Shown here: positions 47,301-59,169 of the stretch, one piece after another
How the letters are laid out: every line of letters begins with the position of its first letter
How positions within the stretch are numbered: position 1 is the stretch's first letter
Assembly: GCA_946800325.1 (NCBI GenBank)
Contig: OX326956.1
Coordinates: 51,631,052 to 51,695,051 of the forward strand
Length of the DNA: 64,000 bases
Direction of reading: 5' to 3'
Source of the DNA: Luzula sylvatica
Taxonomy: Eukaryota > Streptophyta > Magnoliopsida > Poales > Juncaceae
The notes under the pieces: model-generated
What the model saw: the letters and a program-made list of their open reading frames with translations, nothing else
The model's database searches: none
Told to the model about the DNA's origin: nothing
Made by a program: the position numbers and the translations under genes

Positions 47301-49850
47301 ATTGCTTCTTTTGGCATTGCCGTCTTGGCCATATAAACGAGATTCGCGTATCTAGATTCCATATGATGGATTGCTAGAATCATTCGAATTAGATTCGATT
47401 GATTAATGCGATACTTATTTATTAGGCAAGACGACAAAGGGCATCATTCTCCAAAGGTTGGAGAAAGATCCAACGAATTATTGGAAATTATATTTACATA
47501 TGATGTTCCGATAAGTTCCGAGGCAAGAGGAGGCTATCGGTATTTTGTTACGTTTATGGACGGTTAAAGTAGATATGAAAATATCTATTTAATGCGTGCC
47601 GAAATGGAAACTTTTGAAAGGTTCAAAGAGTTTCAAAAACGAAATACGAAATCAACTAAGCAAGAAAATCAAAGCTTTTCGATAGGATCGAGAAGGCAAG
47701 TATTTGAGCTAAACCTTTCGATAGGATCGAAGAGCCGATATTTGAGTTATGAATATTGATGATCATTTATGATTGTGGAATCGTTTCACGATTGCCTTAT
47801 TCGGAACATTGAGATGTGTCCGAAAAGAGGAAATGAACGCATGTTGGACATGGTTCGATAAATGATAAGTCAATAGGATCTCCCAAAAATGTTTTGGGGA
47901 TACGCCCTTGAGACAGCGGCACTAATGAATGGTTGCATATAAGATATGGACCATAAACCTTCTAATCGGTACAAAAGACGCCATATGAGATATGGATCGG
48001 AATGGTTCCGAAGTGGTCATTTATACAAATTTGAGGATGTGGGTATATTTCGAAATTTGTTTCGATTAAACTCAATCCCAAATCTGAAAATTGTTCGTTT
48101 ATCCTTAAGGAAACTAAAGGGTATTAATTCTAACGTCCCGACGAAAATGAGATTTTCGTGGCTCGAAGAGATGCCTTCTTGGAGGAGGACTAGATGCGCA
48201 CAAGTTTGGAACTTGGTGCCATTATTCTCTATGCGGGCTAAGGGGAGTAGAATAAATCTCGAAAGAGTTCGAGATCTGAAAATGAACATTGTACCGATGA
48301 AAGTTGACATGGCTTCATCAAGAGTTGATGAACGCAAGTCGAACACACAAAGAAATTTTTCGTAGATCAAGTAGGCTATATCATAAGCCGGTAAATACGG
48401 ATTTATCGAGGCTAATGATGATAGATCGAAATCATATGATGATTCGATATCCTACAAAGATGCTATGAAAAGTTGATTCCACATGACATGGTGTCATGAA
48501 ATCTGAGATTCGATCCATGTAAATTATCAAGTTCAGAACTTGATTTCATTACTTTCTGGGTTAGACCCTTGAAATGTGAGTGGGTTTTTCAAGATGAAGA
48601 ACCGACATGGATAGGAATACGCATATATGTAAAGCGAGGCTTTTTGCGAAGAGTTTCATGCAATTCATAGTCGGACTATGAAGAAACGTTTTCGCATGTT
48701 GCCATGCTTTCACATTCTCGAAATTCTGCTTGTCATGGTCGCATATTATGACTATGTGATGTGGCAAAATGGATGTCAAAACCGAATTTCTTGACAGAAA
48801 TTTTATGAAAGGATGTGTACTTGACACAACCTTACGGTTTTGTCGATCGGGGATAAGATATGCACGCTTTAACGATCCATATGATGGATTAGAGAAAGCT
48901 TCTCGGAATTGGAATATTCGTTTTGACAAAATTATAAACTGTTATAAAATTGTCGAAACGAATGGAAACTTTGTGTACACATGAAGGTTAGTGGGAGCTG
49001 CGTTATATTTCTTGTAACGACAAAGGATTTAGACGAGACCGCTTATGAATTAAGCGTGAAGATCTATATGATAGATCTAAGAAGTTCCTCGTTCTATGTT
49101 ATAGCACATATATCGACATATTGTTGAAAATGGTTTTCAACATGTAAACTCCTTGGAGGAGATAAATCGAAATGTCGAATGGCAGAAATTTTCAACGGCT
49201 CGATGTGAGACATCAAGCAGCGCGAAAAGTAATAATATGATGCCTTACATTTGATGTTAGGATCTATTATATCTGTCATGATATGTATGTGGCTATCTGT
49301 CATACAAATAAAGCGTCTAGTTCACCGTCAATAAAATTCATGGGAATCACATGAGTTTGAATGTAATTCGATTACATGAGACTAACTCTTGTGATTGTAT
49401 AATGGTTATACAAATATATACATAATGGTTATGTATATTTAAAATCCATCGGGATTTGTATTGATAGAGGTGAAGTTTATCCTTGAATACTTTGTGAAAG
49501 AATTCAGGATTTATTATCTGTAATGGTGTGGAGGACGTGTTGGTTATAAAGAGTTATAACAAACAACAGTTTCCAAAGATGAAGCACATCCAAATATGTA
49601 GCACGACTTTCGATCACAAAGTGTGTACATGTTTTGCTTAAATGAAAACACGGTTATGTGGACAGGTTCCACAAGACCAATAGTTTATGATTCTATTTAC
49701 GGTGGCGAGTATATTGCGGTTATTAATCGCAAAAGGAAGTGGTATGGATCAAGGATACATGACCAAACTCTAGTAGTCACGAGTTATCGGATTTATGGTT
49801 GTTTATTGCGTGAGACGCAATAGTACAAGCCAAAAATGCCGAGGTCACAA
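47301..49850 (+). pseudogene. Copia pol remnant (integrase, RT, RNase H)
   Basis: Recognisable pieces in order: WHCRLGHINE of the GAG-pre-integrase zinc region (47309-47356); integrase core near 47550-47640 with an in-frame stop beside the first catalytic-Asp motif; the LLDMVR-like word (about 47840); RT with KMDVKTEFLD and LEKASRNWNIRFD (48765-48985); a degraded YVDD region (about 49090-49127); and RNase H with an EYIA word (about 49690-49740). Frame changes and stops separate them, so no functional polyprotein is possible. Confidence 0.8.
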
Positions 49851-51244
49851 CCACTTCTAGCCAATACTCAGAAAATTTCATTTGATCCATGAAATTTTAT
49901 GAAAAGATGTTATCGTAGGTATTGGAAATGTTCCAATCCTGATGATGATTAACACTAGCGGGAACGTGCGGACCCGTTTACAAGACCGCTCTCTCTAGTC
50001 GCGCGTGACTGTCATGCGATGACTATGGGTATGGAGATACCTAGAGGAGGAAGAAGAGAGTAGAGTGTAGTTATCTAATACGATAGTCCTCGCAGGTTAT
50101 GGGTATGGAGATACCCATAGGTAAACGTTGTATCACCCAAATACTTAGTCCATATGAATGCATTCCTTTTAAAATTTTTGTTTAATTAAATTAAATATGC
50201 ATTCACCTTATATGAAAACAGTGTGCGGGTTGTGTAATATGATTGTTACATGAACCTTGATTTGAACTTGTGTGGACGTCGACATGGTTGAGGACCATGT
50301 GCAGCGAAACCGTCACACTTAAAGTGTCATTTCTAAACATCCCTAGTCGCGGATCAGCTTGCTTAAGAGAGAAGCATTTATATTATTGGATAGACTGAAC
50401 GCGTACACTAGTACGTTTGCCGAGGAGATGATTATGTTTTGCTAATCATGGGACAAGGTGCTTGTCAAATCGGGAACGTAGATATATGTTAGGTTACATA
50501 TATTGGATATGACCAAAGCCGCGAGTCCATGACATGGTTTAGTCATTATAGATGGACTTGTGACGGATGGGGTTTTAGATTTTTCATACTTGAGGGGATC
50601 ACTGATTGCGTTACGTGCGTAACACAATGCTTTGATATGATCTTACGCTCACCGTAACAGGGAGTAAAAAGGGTCATCATTGGGTATTGTCCGAAACACG
50701 GAATTCAATGTGAGTCTCCAAGATAGGAATTGTTTATTCCGAAAGGAAGAGATATCTCTTAGGCGCCGCTCGATGAGTCGATTAACGAAATCTCTGGCCA
50801 GAGTCAATGATATTAATGGTTAATATCGATTGAAATTTGTTAAATCAACTCGGAATCGGGGAATAAGTATAGTTAATCAAATTATAAGGATGACTATTAC
50901 CATGCCTTTTGATTAACGGATATCGCAAACAAGAGAACTAGTAACCGCTATTCGAGATAGGCACAATAATCACAATCATTTTTCGTTTTAACATGGGTAG
51001 CCATGATGGAGTGACTAGATCCCGCTCATGGGCTTGTAGTGCCATGGAAACGGCCTACTGCCATCGTTAAACGAACCTACACGATCACACAACGAGTCGT
51101 ACTATGTCGGGCTTGATTGCAAGTTTTTGCACATTGGATGTGCATGGCTTTAGCGTATTTGATACGCGGGCCAGATTCTCTGATATAGTGTATATGTGAT
51201 ATACATGAGTACCTTTTAGGTAAATCTGAAACTGAGTGGGAGAC
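49851..51244 (+). other. Copia 3' internal region
   Basis: About 1.4 kb between the RNase H remnant and the 3' LTR without a recognised domain. It has a repeated ATGGGTATGGAGATACC word (near 50025 and 50098). It ends in a purine-rich ACTGAGTGGGAGACAG stretch that may serve as the polypurine tract. Confidence 0.45.
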
Positions 51245-52338
51245 AGAAGGAAATACAGTTTTGGATCATCGCTAAAATGGTACGTAGGACAAACGAACGT
51301 ACGCATTCGTGGTCATACGAAACAGATTAGTAAAACTGGTATAACTTTCAGTAGAAAACTCCGATTTGAATGGTTCAAATTGGGTTCGTTAGATAATGAG
51401 ATTATCTAGAACTTTCATGTTGTAATATATTTCATTTGAGCGAAGTATCAGTATCGTTCGAATAAAATACCGAAAGGGTGCGACAGTTTGACATACAGTC
51501 AGTAAAACGGCCGTAACTTTCGGGTCCGAACTCCAATTGGGCTGGACCAAATTGGGTTGGAAAGATAATTAGATTATCTACAACTTTCGTAAATGTTCAA
51601 AGTCGGTTGGAACGATTTAATATTTTCGTTCTGACAGATTACTGAAAGGGTGTATGCAGTTTTCTGTTTGAAAAGGTGTATAGAAGATATACATACCTTT
51701 TGGCCCATCCTTATCCTATGGAGTATATATAGGATGTTTCTCTCTCTCTTATCAGTCCAACCAGTTCAATAATTAGATTAGTTCAACCAGAAAATTAATG
51801 GAGTTAATTTAGAATTAATCCAGAAATTAAGAGACTCTAATCACTTGATGAAAGAGTGCGAAGAGATTGAGAGAGAAGGAGAAAAGAATTTTCTCCGTCT
51901 AGAGAATCGAAACGCAATCATGCAAGTTCGCCGGTGCATCGTCTAGGCAGGTGCATCCGCGACCGAGGTGCTGCGACTCACGGTGGATACGGGTAGAGGA
52001 GCGACACATGTGGCTCTTCGTTGTGATCAAACCGGAGAAGTAATCGAGTAACGGGCTGTGGAATCATGCGGGCATGGAACGCACGAAGACAACCCGAGGC
52101 GTGTCGAAACGGTGGGAGACGTGCGGTATGGGACGTACGGGCTAGTCACCAACGTGACACCGAAGGAAATAGAAGGCGGCGATCAACCCTTCGTGTGCCA
52201 TCAATTTGGCACTGGTATGAATCTGTCCTTCTATTCGCATCGTACCCTCGAAGTCGTGGCGTGATCTCGGGAATCGGGGAATCGAACCGGGCCTACATAT
52301 CCGCTGCGCGGGCCCGGGGTCGAGGATATTCCCCAACA
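51245..52338 (+). repeat. Copia 3' LTR
   Basis: Partner of 43763-44856 with equal length. The first base is A rather than T, so the canonical TG start is lost here. Confidence 0.93.
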
Positions 52339-52429
52339 GATCTCTCCACTATTTCAATATGAAAAGATATACAAATTTGTAAGAATTTACAACAAATAAT
52401 TAGCTCACTACAAACTATCTATCTATAGT

Positions 52430-53830
52430 TCTAAAGTTGAACACTTTGCTGCCCCCACAATGAGCCACGTCGCCAGGGGCTTTTTGTAAATTTTTTTTTT
52501 TTTACATTTTGGTCTTTTTTTTTTTACAAATTAATCCTTTTTTTAAAAAAAAAATACGTTTTGGTCCTTTTTATTTTACAATTTAGTCCTTTAAATTTGC
52601 ATTTTGATCCTCCGAAGTTTTACAATTTACATTTTGGTCCAGGGGCCTCAAATTGGTCCTCTTTTTAAAAAAAATTACAATTTGGTCCTTTTTTTCATAT
52701 TTTGGTCATTTATATTTGCATTTTGGTCCTTCGAAGTTTTAAAATTTACATTTTTGTAAATATTTTTTTTTTTTAAAATTTTGGTACTTTTTCATTTACA
52801 AATTAGTCCTTTTTTTATAAAAAAATTACGTTTCAGTCCTTTTATTTTTACATATTAGTCCTTTAAATTTGCATTTTGGTCCTTGAACAATTTGCTGCCC
52901 CCACAATGAGCCACGTCGCCAGGGTCTTTTTTGTAAATTTTTTTTACATTTTAGTCCTTTTTTATTTACAAATTAGTCCTTTATTTAAAAAAAATTTACG
53001 TTTTGGTCCTTTTTTTTAAAATTTTAGTCCTTTAAATTTGCATTTTGGTCCTTCGAAGTTTTACAATTTACATTTTGGTCCAGGGGACTCAAATTGGTCC
53101 TCTTTTTTAAAAAAAATACATTTTGGACCATTTTTTTCCCATTTTGGTCCTTTATATTTACATTTTGGTCCTTCGAAGTTTTAAAATTTACATTTTGGTA
53201 AAATTTTTTATTTATGTTTATATTGGTACTTTTTCATTTACAAGTTAGTCCTTTTTTTTAAAAAAAATTTACGTTTCGGTCCTTTTTTTTTACATATTAG
53301 TCCTTTAAATTTGCATTTTGGTCCGTCGAAGTTTTACAATTTACATTTTGGTCCAGGGGTCTCAAATTGGTCCTCTTTTTAAAAAAATATTACATTTTGG
53401 TCCTTTTTTTCACATTTTGGTCCTTTATATTTGCATTTTGGCCCCTTCGAAGTTTTAAAATTTACCTTTTGATCCAGGAGCCTCTTTGTAAAAAAGAAAT
53501 TTTATTTACATTTCGGTCCTTTTTTTCAATTTTGGTCCTTTTTAATTATCAAATTGCATTTAAAATTACATTTTGATCCTCTTTTTTACATTGTCATCCT
53601 TTATATTTCCATTTTGGTACTTCGAAGTTTTAAAATTTACATTTTGGACCAGGGGCCTCTTTGTTAAAAAAAATTATTTACATTTCGGTCATTTTTTATT
53701 TATATATTGGTCATTTTTAATTGAAAAAACTACATTTCGGTCCTTTTTATTTACATTTCGGTCCTTTTGAGTTGAAAAACTTACATTTTGGTCCTTCATA
53801 TTTACATTTTGATCCTCTTTTATATGATAT
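52430..53830. repeat. T-rich array of TTTTGGTCCTTT units
   Basis: Short units of about 20 bp (ACATTTTGGTCCTTT, TTTAAATTTGCATTTTGG, TTCGAAGTTTTAAAATTTAC) form a longer repeat. A block with CCACAATGAGCCACGTCGCC recurs about 445 bp apart (near 52457 and 52902). Open frames here are repeat artefacts. Transposon class unknown. Confidence 0.8.
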
Positions 53831-54014
53831 AAAGCTAACCTAAACATATTTTTGGTTGAAAAGATTTGCGGGTTTTGAGTATAGAGTTTGGTAGGCTTTT
53901 CTTATTTTTCTCTCTCAAGGTGTGGTCGCCAAATGAAGGGATGGGCTGATTTTGTAGAACAGGGGCTGATTTTAGAGAATCAGGAGCAGCCATCAAATCC
54001 TAATTTTCAAAAAT

Positions 54015-54275
54015 AAAATTAGACTTTGCCACCTCATTTCAACAAAATATTCTTGATGACACCATCATTTTCTAATTAACCCACTTAATTAACATGATAA
54101 TTAACCAAATATATTGAATTAATATTTTTAAATATTAATTAAGAATTGTCAATCTATATGGATGTTAACTCTATGAATATTTATCCAAATGAGTGTTAAT
54201 TATCATGTTAATTCGTGGATTAATTCTAATATGAGGATGTTGGGTTGAAATTTGGTGGCACCACATATGCCCACT
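54015..54275. mobile_element. Possible AT-rich MITE
   Basis: The ends are weak inverted repeats (GCCACCTCATTTCAAC against GGTGCCACCAAATTTCAAC). The interior is TTAATTA-rich. Similar in design to 41755-41990. Confidence 0.35.
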
Positions 54276-55695
54276 TTCCAAAATCCTAACGCTAATTCGT
54301 ATTGGGTTATTGAGCCGTTTTTGCACTGTGCATCCGTTTGAACGGATAATGTTATTTTTGTGGGTTATATATGGAAACGAGTTTGATCGATTTTTAACTA
54401 TTCGTCCGGACGGATGTGGGTAGTCGTTCGAACGAACAATATTACTTTTTTGGAATACGAAGAATTGATTTAGAATATGAAGTACAAAACATTTTACCTA
54501 TGTATGATCTCATTTGAATTGTACCTATTTCGAGATCAAGGAAATCTTTTATATCTTCGACATTTTCAATTTCTTTTATTATGTATTCTTTAATGTTCCA
54601 TATCTCCATTTATTTTTCATTTCTTTATTTGTATACATCTTCATATCTTCATTCAATCCCTTCATATCTTTTTTTAATTTCTATTGAATTTTTCATATTA
54701 TCTTGAATTTTTTTGATATCTTCCAATTCTTCTAGATCACCCACGATCTTCTATTTCTTCATATCTTATATTTGGTTGATTGTCTTCTTGATTTTATAAA
54801 ATTTGTACATGTGCATCGTGCGAACCTATCTAACACAAACAAACTTGTTAGTAACTTGATATTGTTTTGAAAATATCAAACAAACCAAAAGGTGAAAATT
54901 ATAAAATAACTACCTAAATATATGAAGGTGAAAGGTGTATTGGACGGTTTCCGAATATTAAGCGCTACTCGTAAAAATGATCGCTCGTCTATTTTTTTGA
55001 CCGTGCAATTTTTTGACCGCTGCATTTTGTCACGTGACGTGTTTTAATTGATGATCACGGAATGTATTTTTTTTTGAAATGCAATAGCAGGCTCTCAAAA
55101 AATATATAGTTCCTACTTTGGATAGAGCATTTGGGGGACCCAATTAACAATTTAACATCACGATCATATCCAAATAAATCCCTAGTATTTGAAAGAAGCA
55201 AGAATCACTTTTGTGATCGGTGACTGGTGCGTGCAAGCAAAATAGCTAGAGACGTCCCTTGAGAGAGTCGTGCTTCATCTATCGAGTCAATAAATTGTAG
55301 CAACAAAGATGAACAAAGAGTAGTGGAAAAAAAAATGCTCCGATCTTGATTTCTCATTCCTATCATCTTGAAGAAAGAAAAAATGCCCCCTATCATGGAT
55401 GATAAATCAAGGATTATGGAACTACAAATTTGCATATCATTTACATGTTTATATATTATACGCAATAACTCTTTTGAATCTTTTATATATGACATCTTAA
55501 TTTATATTTTTAATATTTACAAAGATTATGACAAGATCATGATTGCTAACATGTCTAATGTTTGTCATACGAAAGTTATTTCCATTAAATTATTGGCTAA
55601 CTAATGTCGTGACAATCGGGAGGGAATGTATTCCATAAATATCTATTGATTGTGACAATAGCATGATTGCTAATTCTCCCCTCCCATTAATTTTT
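54276..55695. other. Intergenic region, no gene seen
   Basis: Positions 54290-54440 contain GTTCGAACGAAC-type palindromes, also seen at 61540-61790. TCTTCATATCTT words repeat near 54560-54770. A 96-codon minus-strand frame (55205-55495) matches nothing I know. Confidence 0.45.
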
Positions 55696-55699
55696 GAAT

Positions 55700-56996
55700 A
55701 CAAGAGTTATGGTGAGGCCACATCACCAAACACTGTTCACAGGGCCTGTTCACTCCGGTACTGTACTGTTCATCGTTTTTTTTTTTTTTTGGGAATTTTA
55801 TTTTGTTTGACATATGTGTTGTGTTCTAAATAAAATATTTGAATTTTTCATCGTATTAATTAATATAATTGACATAAGTCTTGTGTTCTAAATAAAATAT
55901 TTGAATTTTTCATCGTATTAATAAATATAATTGACATATGTCTTGTGTTCTAAATAAAATATTTGAATTTATCATCGTATTAATAAATATAATTTGTATA
56001 CTATAATTTTACTGTTAACAAAATAATATTCACACAAATACTTTTTGTTAGCCTGAGCTGGTATTATTTTTTTTTTTTGCTTATTATAACAGTTTTGATT
56101 GGTACCAAGCTGCGTTTTTTTGTGTTTATTATAATTTGTACTGTTCATCACGGTTACTGTTCATCGTTTTTTTTTTTTTTTTTTTTTTTGGGAATTTTAT
56201 TTTATTTGACATATGTGTTGTGTTCTAAATAAAATATTTGAATTTTTCATCGTATTAATAAATATAATTGACATAAGTCTTGTGTTCTAAATAAAATATT
56301 TGAATTTTTCATCGTATTATTAAATATAATTGACATATGTCTTGTGTTCTAAATAAAATATTTGAATTTTTCATCGTATTAATAAATATAATTTGTATAC
56401 TATAATTTTACTGTTAACAAAATACTATTCACACAAATACTTTTTGTTAGCCTGAGCTGGTATTATTTTTTTTTTTTGCTTATTATAACAGTTTTGATTG
56501 GTACCAAGCTGCGTTTTTGTGTGTTTATTATATTATTTTTGATTGGTACCAAGCTGCGTCTTTTATGTTTTTTTTTTGTTGTCATTTTCAGAATTTTATT
56601 TTATTTGACATGTTTTGTATTATAAATAAAACATTTCAATTCAATTTTTCTTTTGAAACATATGATATATTTTGAGGAGGAAAAAAATTAATATTTATTG
56701 CATAATATTTGTGAGACTATTTAATATCAGATTTTTTTTTTAAATTAACATTTATGATATATTTTTTTTTAAATTAACGTTTTAGATAAAATTATTATTT
56801 TATGATCATAACAGATTTTGAAAAATCGCAGCGAAACGCGAGAAATATTTCTATTTTCTTATCAAATAATATATCAAATAATATATCCCGCAGCGAAATA
56901 ATATATCAAATAATATATCAAATAATTACTTTTGCTTATTATATTATTTCTTATCAAATAATATATCCCGCAGCGAAGCGCGGGATATTTTCCTAG
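55700..56996 (+). mobile_element. Helitron (family B) with internal tandem repeats
   Basis: The 3' end is a CCCGCAGCGAAGCGCGGG hairpin, 7-bp spacer, then CTAG (56993-56996) and T, a textbook Helitron terminus. A second, degenerate terminus lies at about 56820-56850, and partial ones at 56885. Inside, a roughly 64-bp unit (GTGTTCTAAATAAAATATTTG core) repeats three times in each of two larger blocks (55790-56160, 56190-56560). It is non-coding. The 5' end is placed near GGTGAGGCCACATCACC by similarity to 33340. Confidence 0.75.
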
Positions 56997-57171
56997 TGGA
57001 TAGGAATGACGAATGAGGCAACTTGTTGCACTGATATTGCATCATGCATGCACAATCAAACCAACATTATTCTTCATTTTTTAAAAGATTGATGTTAATA
57101 TATGTTTACGATTCTATGAAAGTGAGGCTTTGATTACAAATATTTGTATTAAATAAACATGGATAATGGGC

Positions 57172-57179
57172 TATAAATA
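57172..57179 (+). promoter_or_regulatory. TATA box of the hydrolase gene
   Basis: TATAAATA lies about 200 bp before the ATG. No intervening alternative was found. Confidence 0.5.
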
Positions 57180-57376
57180 TCCATGGCCCGGCCTGTAAAG
57201 TTTGAACTGTGAGAAACAGGATTTAGTAAACACCGGGAACTTGATTCCAGTTTATAAAATCGTGGATTACTAATTATGGATTGAGTTTCCTGTACGAGAT
57301 ATTCGGAGGTTTGGTGGCTGGAGAAAGGTAGAATCTTTTTCTACGGTCGCTTGGGAGGGAGAAGAAGAAGATTGAA

Positions 57377-58747
57377 ATGGATGCCTCCGGTGAGTTTTAT
57401 CCCCTTCAATCAACTCTTTCGTACCTTAATTTTCTAACTGGTTGTTTAATCAATTTCTGCAATTGAATCAAACGAAGGCTCATTTTATCTATTTAGTTAA
57501 TTTAATCAAATAAATTGCAATTTATCTGAGAAAAAAAGCTGATTTTCACTGTGAAATTGCAGCTGTTTCTGAACAAAGGGTGGAAATAGAAAACAAGCGT
57601 GGAGAAAAGCTTGTTGGTATATTACACGATACTGGTTCTAAAAAGGTTGTGATCCTTTGTCATGGTTTTAGGTCTTGTAAGGTAATTATTACATGAAAAA
57701 ATTTCAAACAATCTTTTTTTTTTTTAATAATTTGAAAATTTTGTGTGACAATTTTTCATTTTGACCGGCTAGGATAATGATATTATGCTAAACCTTACAT
57801 CTGCGTTGGCAAAGCAAGGGATCAGCACATTTCGCTTTGATTTTTCTGGAAATGGGTATTTTTATAATTTATATAGTATTATTAACTAACAATTTTTTCA
57901 CGAGTAATTTTGCAGATTATTAATCATTTTACTTTTTCAGAGAAAGTGAGGGGAAATTTGAGTACGGAAATTACTGGAGCGAAGCTGATGATTTGCATTA
58001 TGTAATCTCTTCTCTCTCTGAGAAAAATTATGAAATTATCGCAATTGTTGGGCATAGTAAAGGTAATTAACAATTGAACTTTCATTTTAGTCTTGTAATA
58101 ATATTACTTCAACATTTTAATTAAATGCATTTTTTTAATAATTGAAGGAGGAGATGTGGTGCTTTTGTATGCATCAATATATAATGATGTGAAAATGGTT
58201 GTGAATGCATCGGGCCGGTTTGACTTGAAAAAAGGAATCTTAGAAAGATTCGGTGAAAATAACATGAAGTTAATAGAAACTCAAGGTTTTATTGATGTAA
58301 AGGACAAAGAAGGTTAACTCGCGATCTATAATAAATTAATAATAACAAATTAAGAAATTATGTAAATTTTGCACTAATTTATTTTCTATTTTTAAAACAG
58401 GAGGATATCAAGTTACTAAACATAGCTTGATGGATCGGTTAAGCACCGATATGCCCGAGGAAGTAAAAAAAATCAAAGATGATTGCAGGTTAGAAAACAA
58501 AATAATTACATGTTTTTTAAAACGTTTATATATCTTGAGCTTCTTTTTTTTTTTTGAAAATTCAAATAGGGTTTTAACGGTTCATGGAACTGAAGATGAA
58601 ATCATATCAGTAGAAGACGCGCATGAATTTGCGAAGCTTATACCAAATCATAAATTGCAAATTATAAATGGAGCCAATCATTGTTATACTGCTCACCAAA
58701 CCGAACTCACCTCTGTTGTCGTGGATTTCGTTACCTCCCAGGAGTGA
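57377..58747 (+). CDS. Alpha/beta hydrolase (serine esterase/lipase-like)
   Basis: Seven exons join in phase: 57377-57389, 57563-57681, 57773-57855, 57941-58062, 58148-58312, 58401-58488 and 58570-58747, giving 255 aa. It is a single-domain alpha/beta hydrolase. The oxyanion region is ILCHGFRS, and RFDFSGNGESEG follows. The nucleophile Ser lies in the elbow GHSKGG (about residue 118), the acid Asp in GTEDEI and the His in GANHCY near the C-terminus. No signal peptide is seen, so it is probably cytosolic. Close plant relatives are described only as esterase/lipase-like, with substrate unknown. The first exon is tiny (4 codons plus one base), but its ATG and donor agree with frame. Confidence 0.92.
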
Positions 58748-59168
58748 TTTGATTTTGAAAATTAATTACATAGACCATGATAATGTCTTTGATATTATTG
58801 TCATTATTGCATTCCTAAGCGTGCAAAGCATGTACCGATACTTGTATGATCTCTTATTCATTAGAGATTACTTGATGATATTTTGGTTGTGTTTTTACTG
58901 TATTTAAGTTCGAGTTAGAAACAGATCCACTAAACAACAAAATATCACAAATTTGATTTTGTTATATAATATCTTCCTCTCTGCAGTTTATGATTCATGG
59001 CCGAGACAGATCCAGGAGAAAAGAGCAGGAAAATAAGATAACTCTTTAAGTTTTATTCATATTATTATTCTTCCATAAAAGGAAGTACAGCTAGCAAAGA
59101 TAAACATTGAACGAATTAGCCGACACTAACTTGTGCAGTTTCATCCACCACTTGATTGATAATGACTG
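58748..59168. other. 3' flank of the hydrolase gene
   Basis: AT-rich, no element recognised. Confidence 0.5.
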
Positions 59169-59169
59169 G

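Larger units (their letters stand above)
43763..52338 (+). mobile_element. Ty1/copia LTR retrotransposon, 8.6 kb
   Basis: Two 1,094-bp LTRs flank an internal region. The target duplication is GATCT at 43758-43762 and 52339-52343. The tRNA-Met primer-binding site lies at 44858. Coding remnants occur in copia order: GAG-pre-integrase, integrase, reverse transcriptase, RNase H. All coding parts are broken by stops and frameshifts, although the LTRs are about 99% identical by eye. Confidence 0.93.

Noticed and set aside
53367..53770. Hydrophobic Phe/Trp-rich frames that look like membrane proteins
   Set aside because: They arise from the TTTTGGTCC repeat array.
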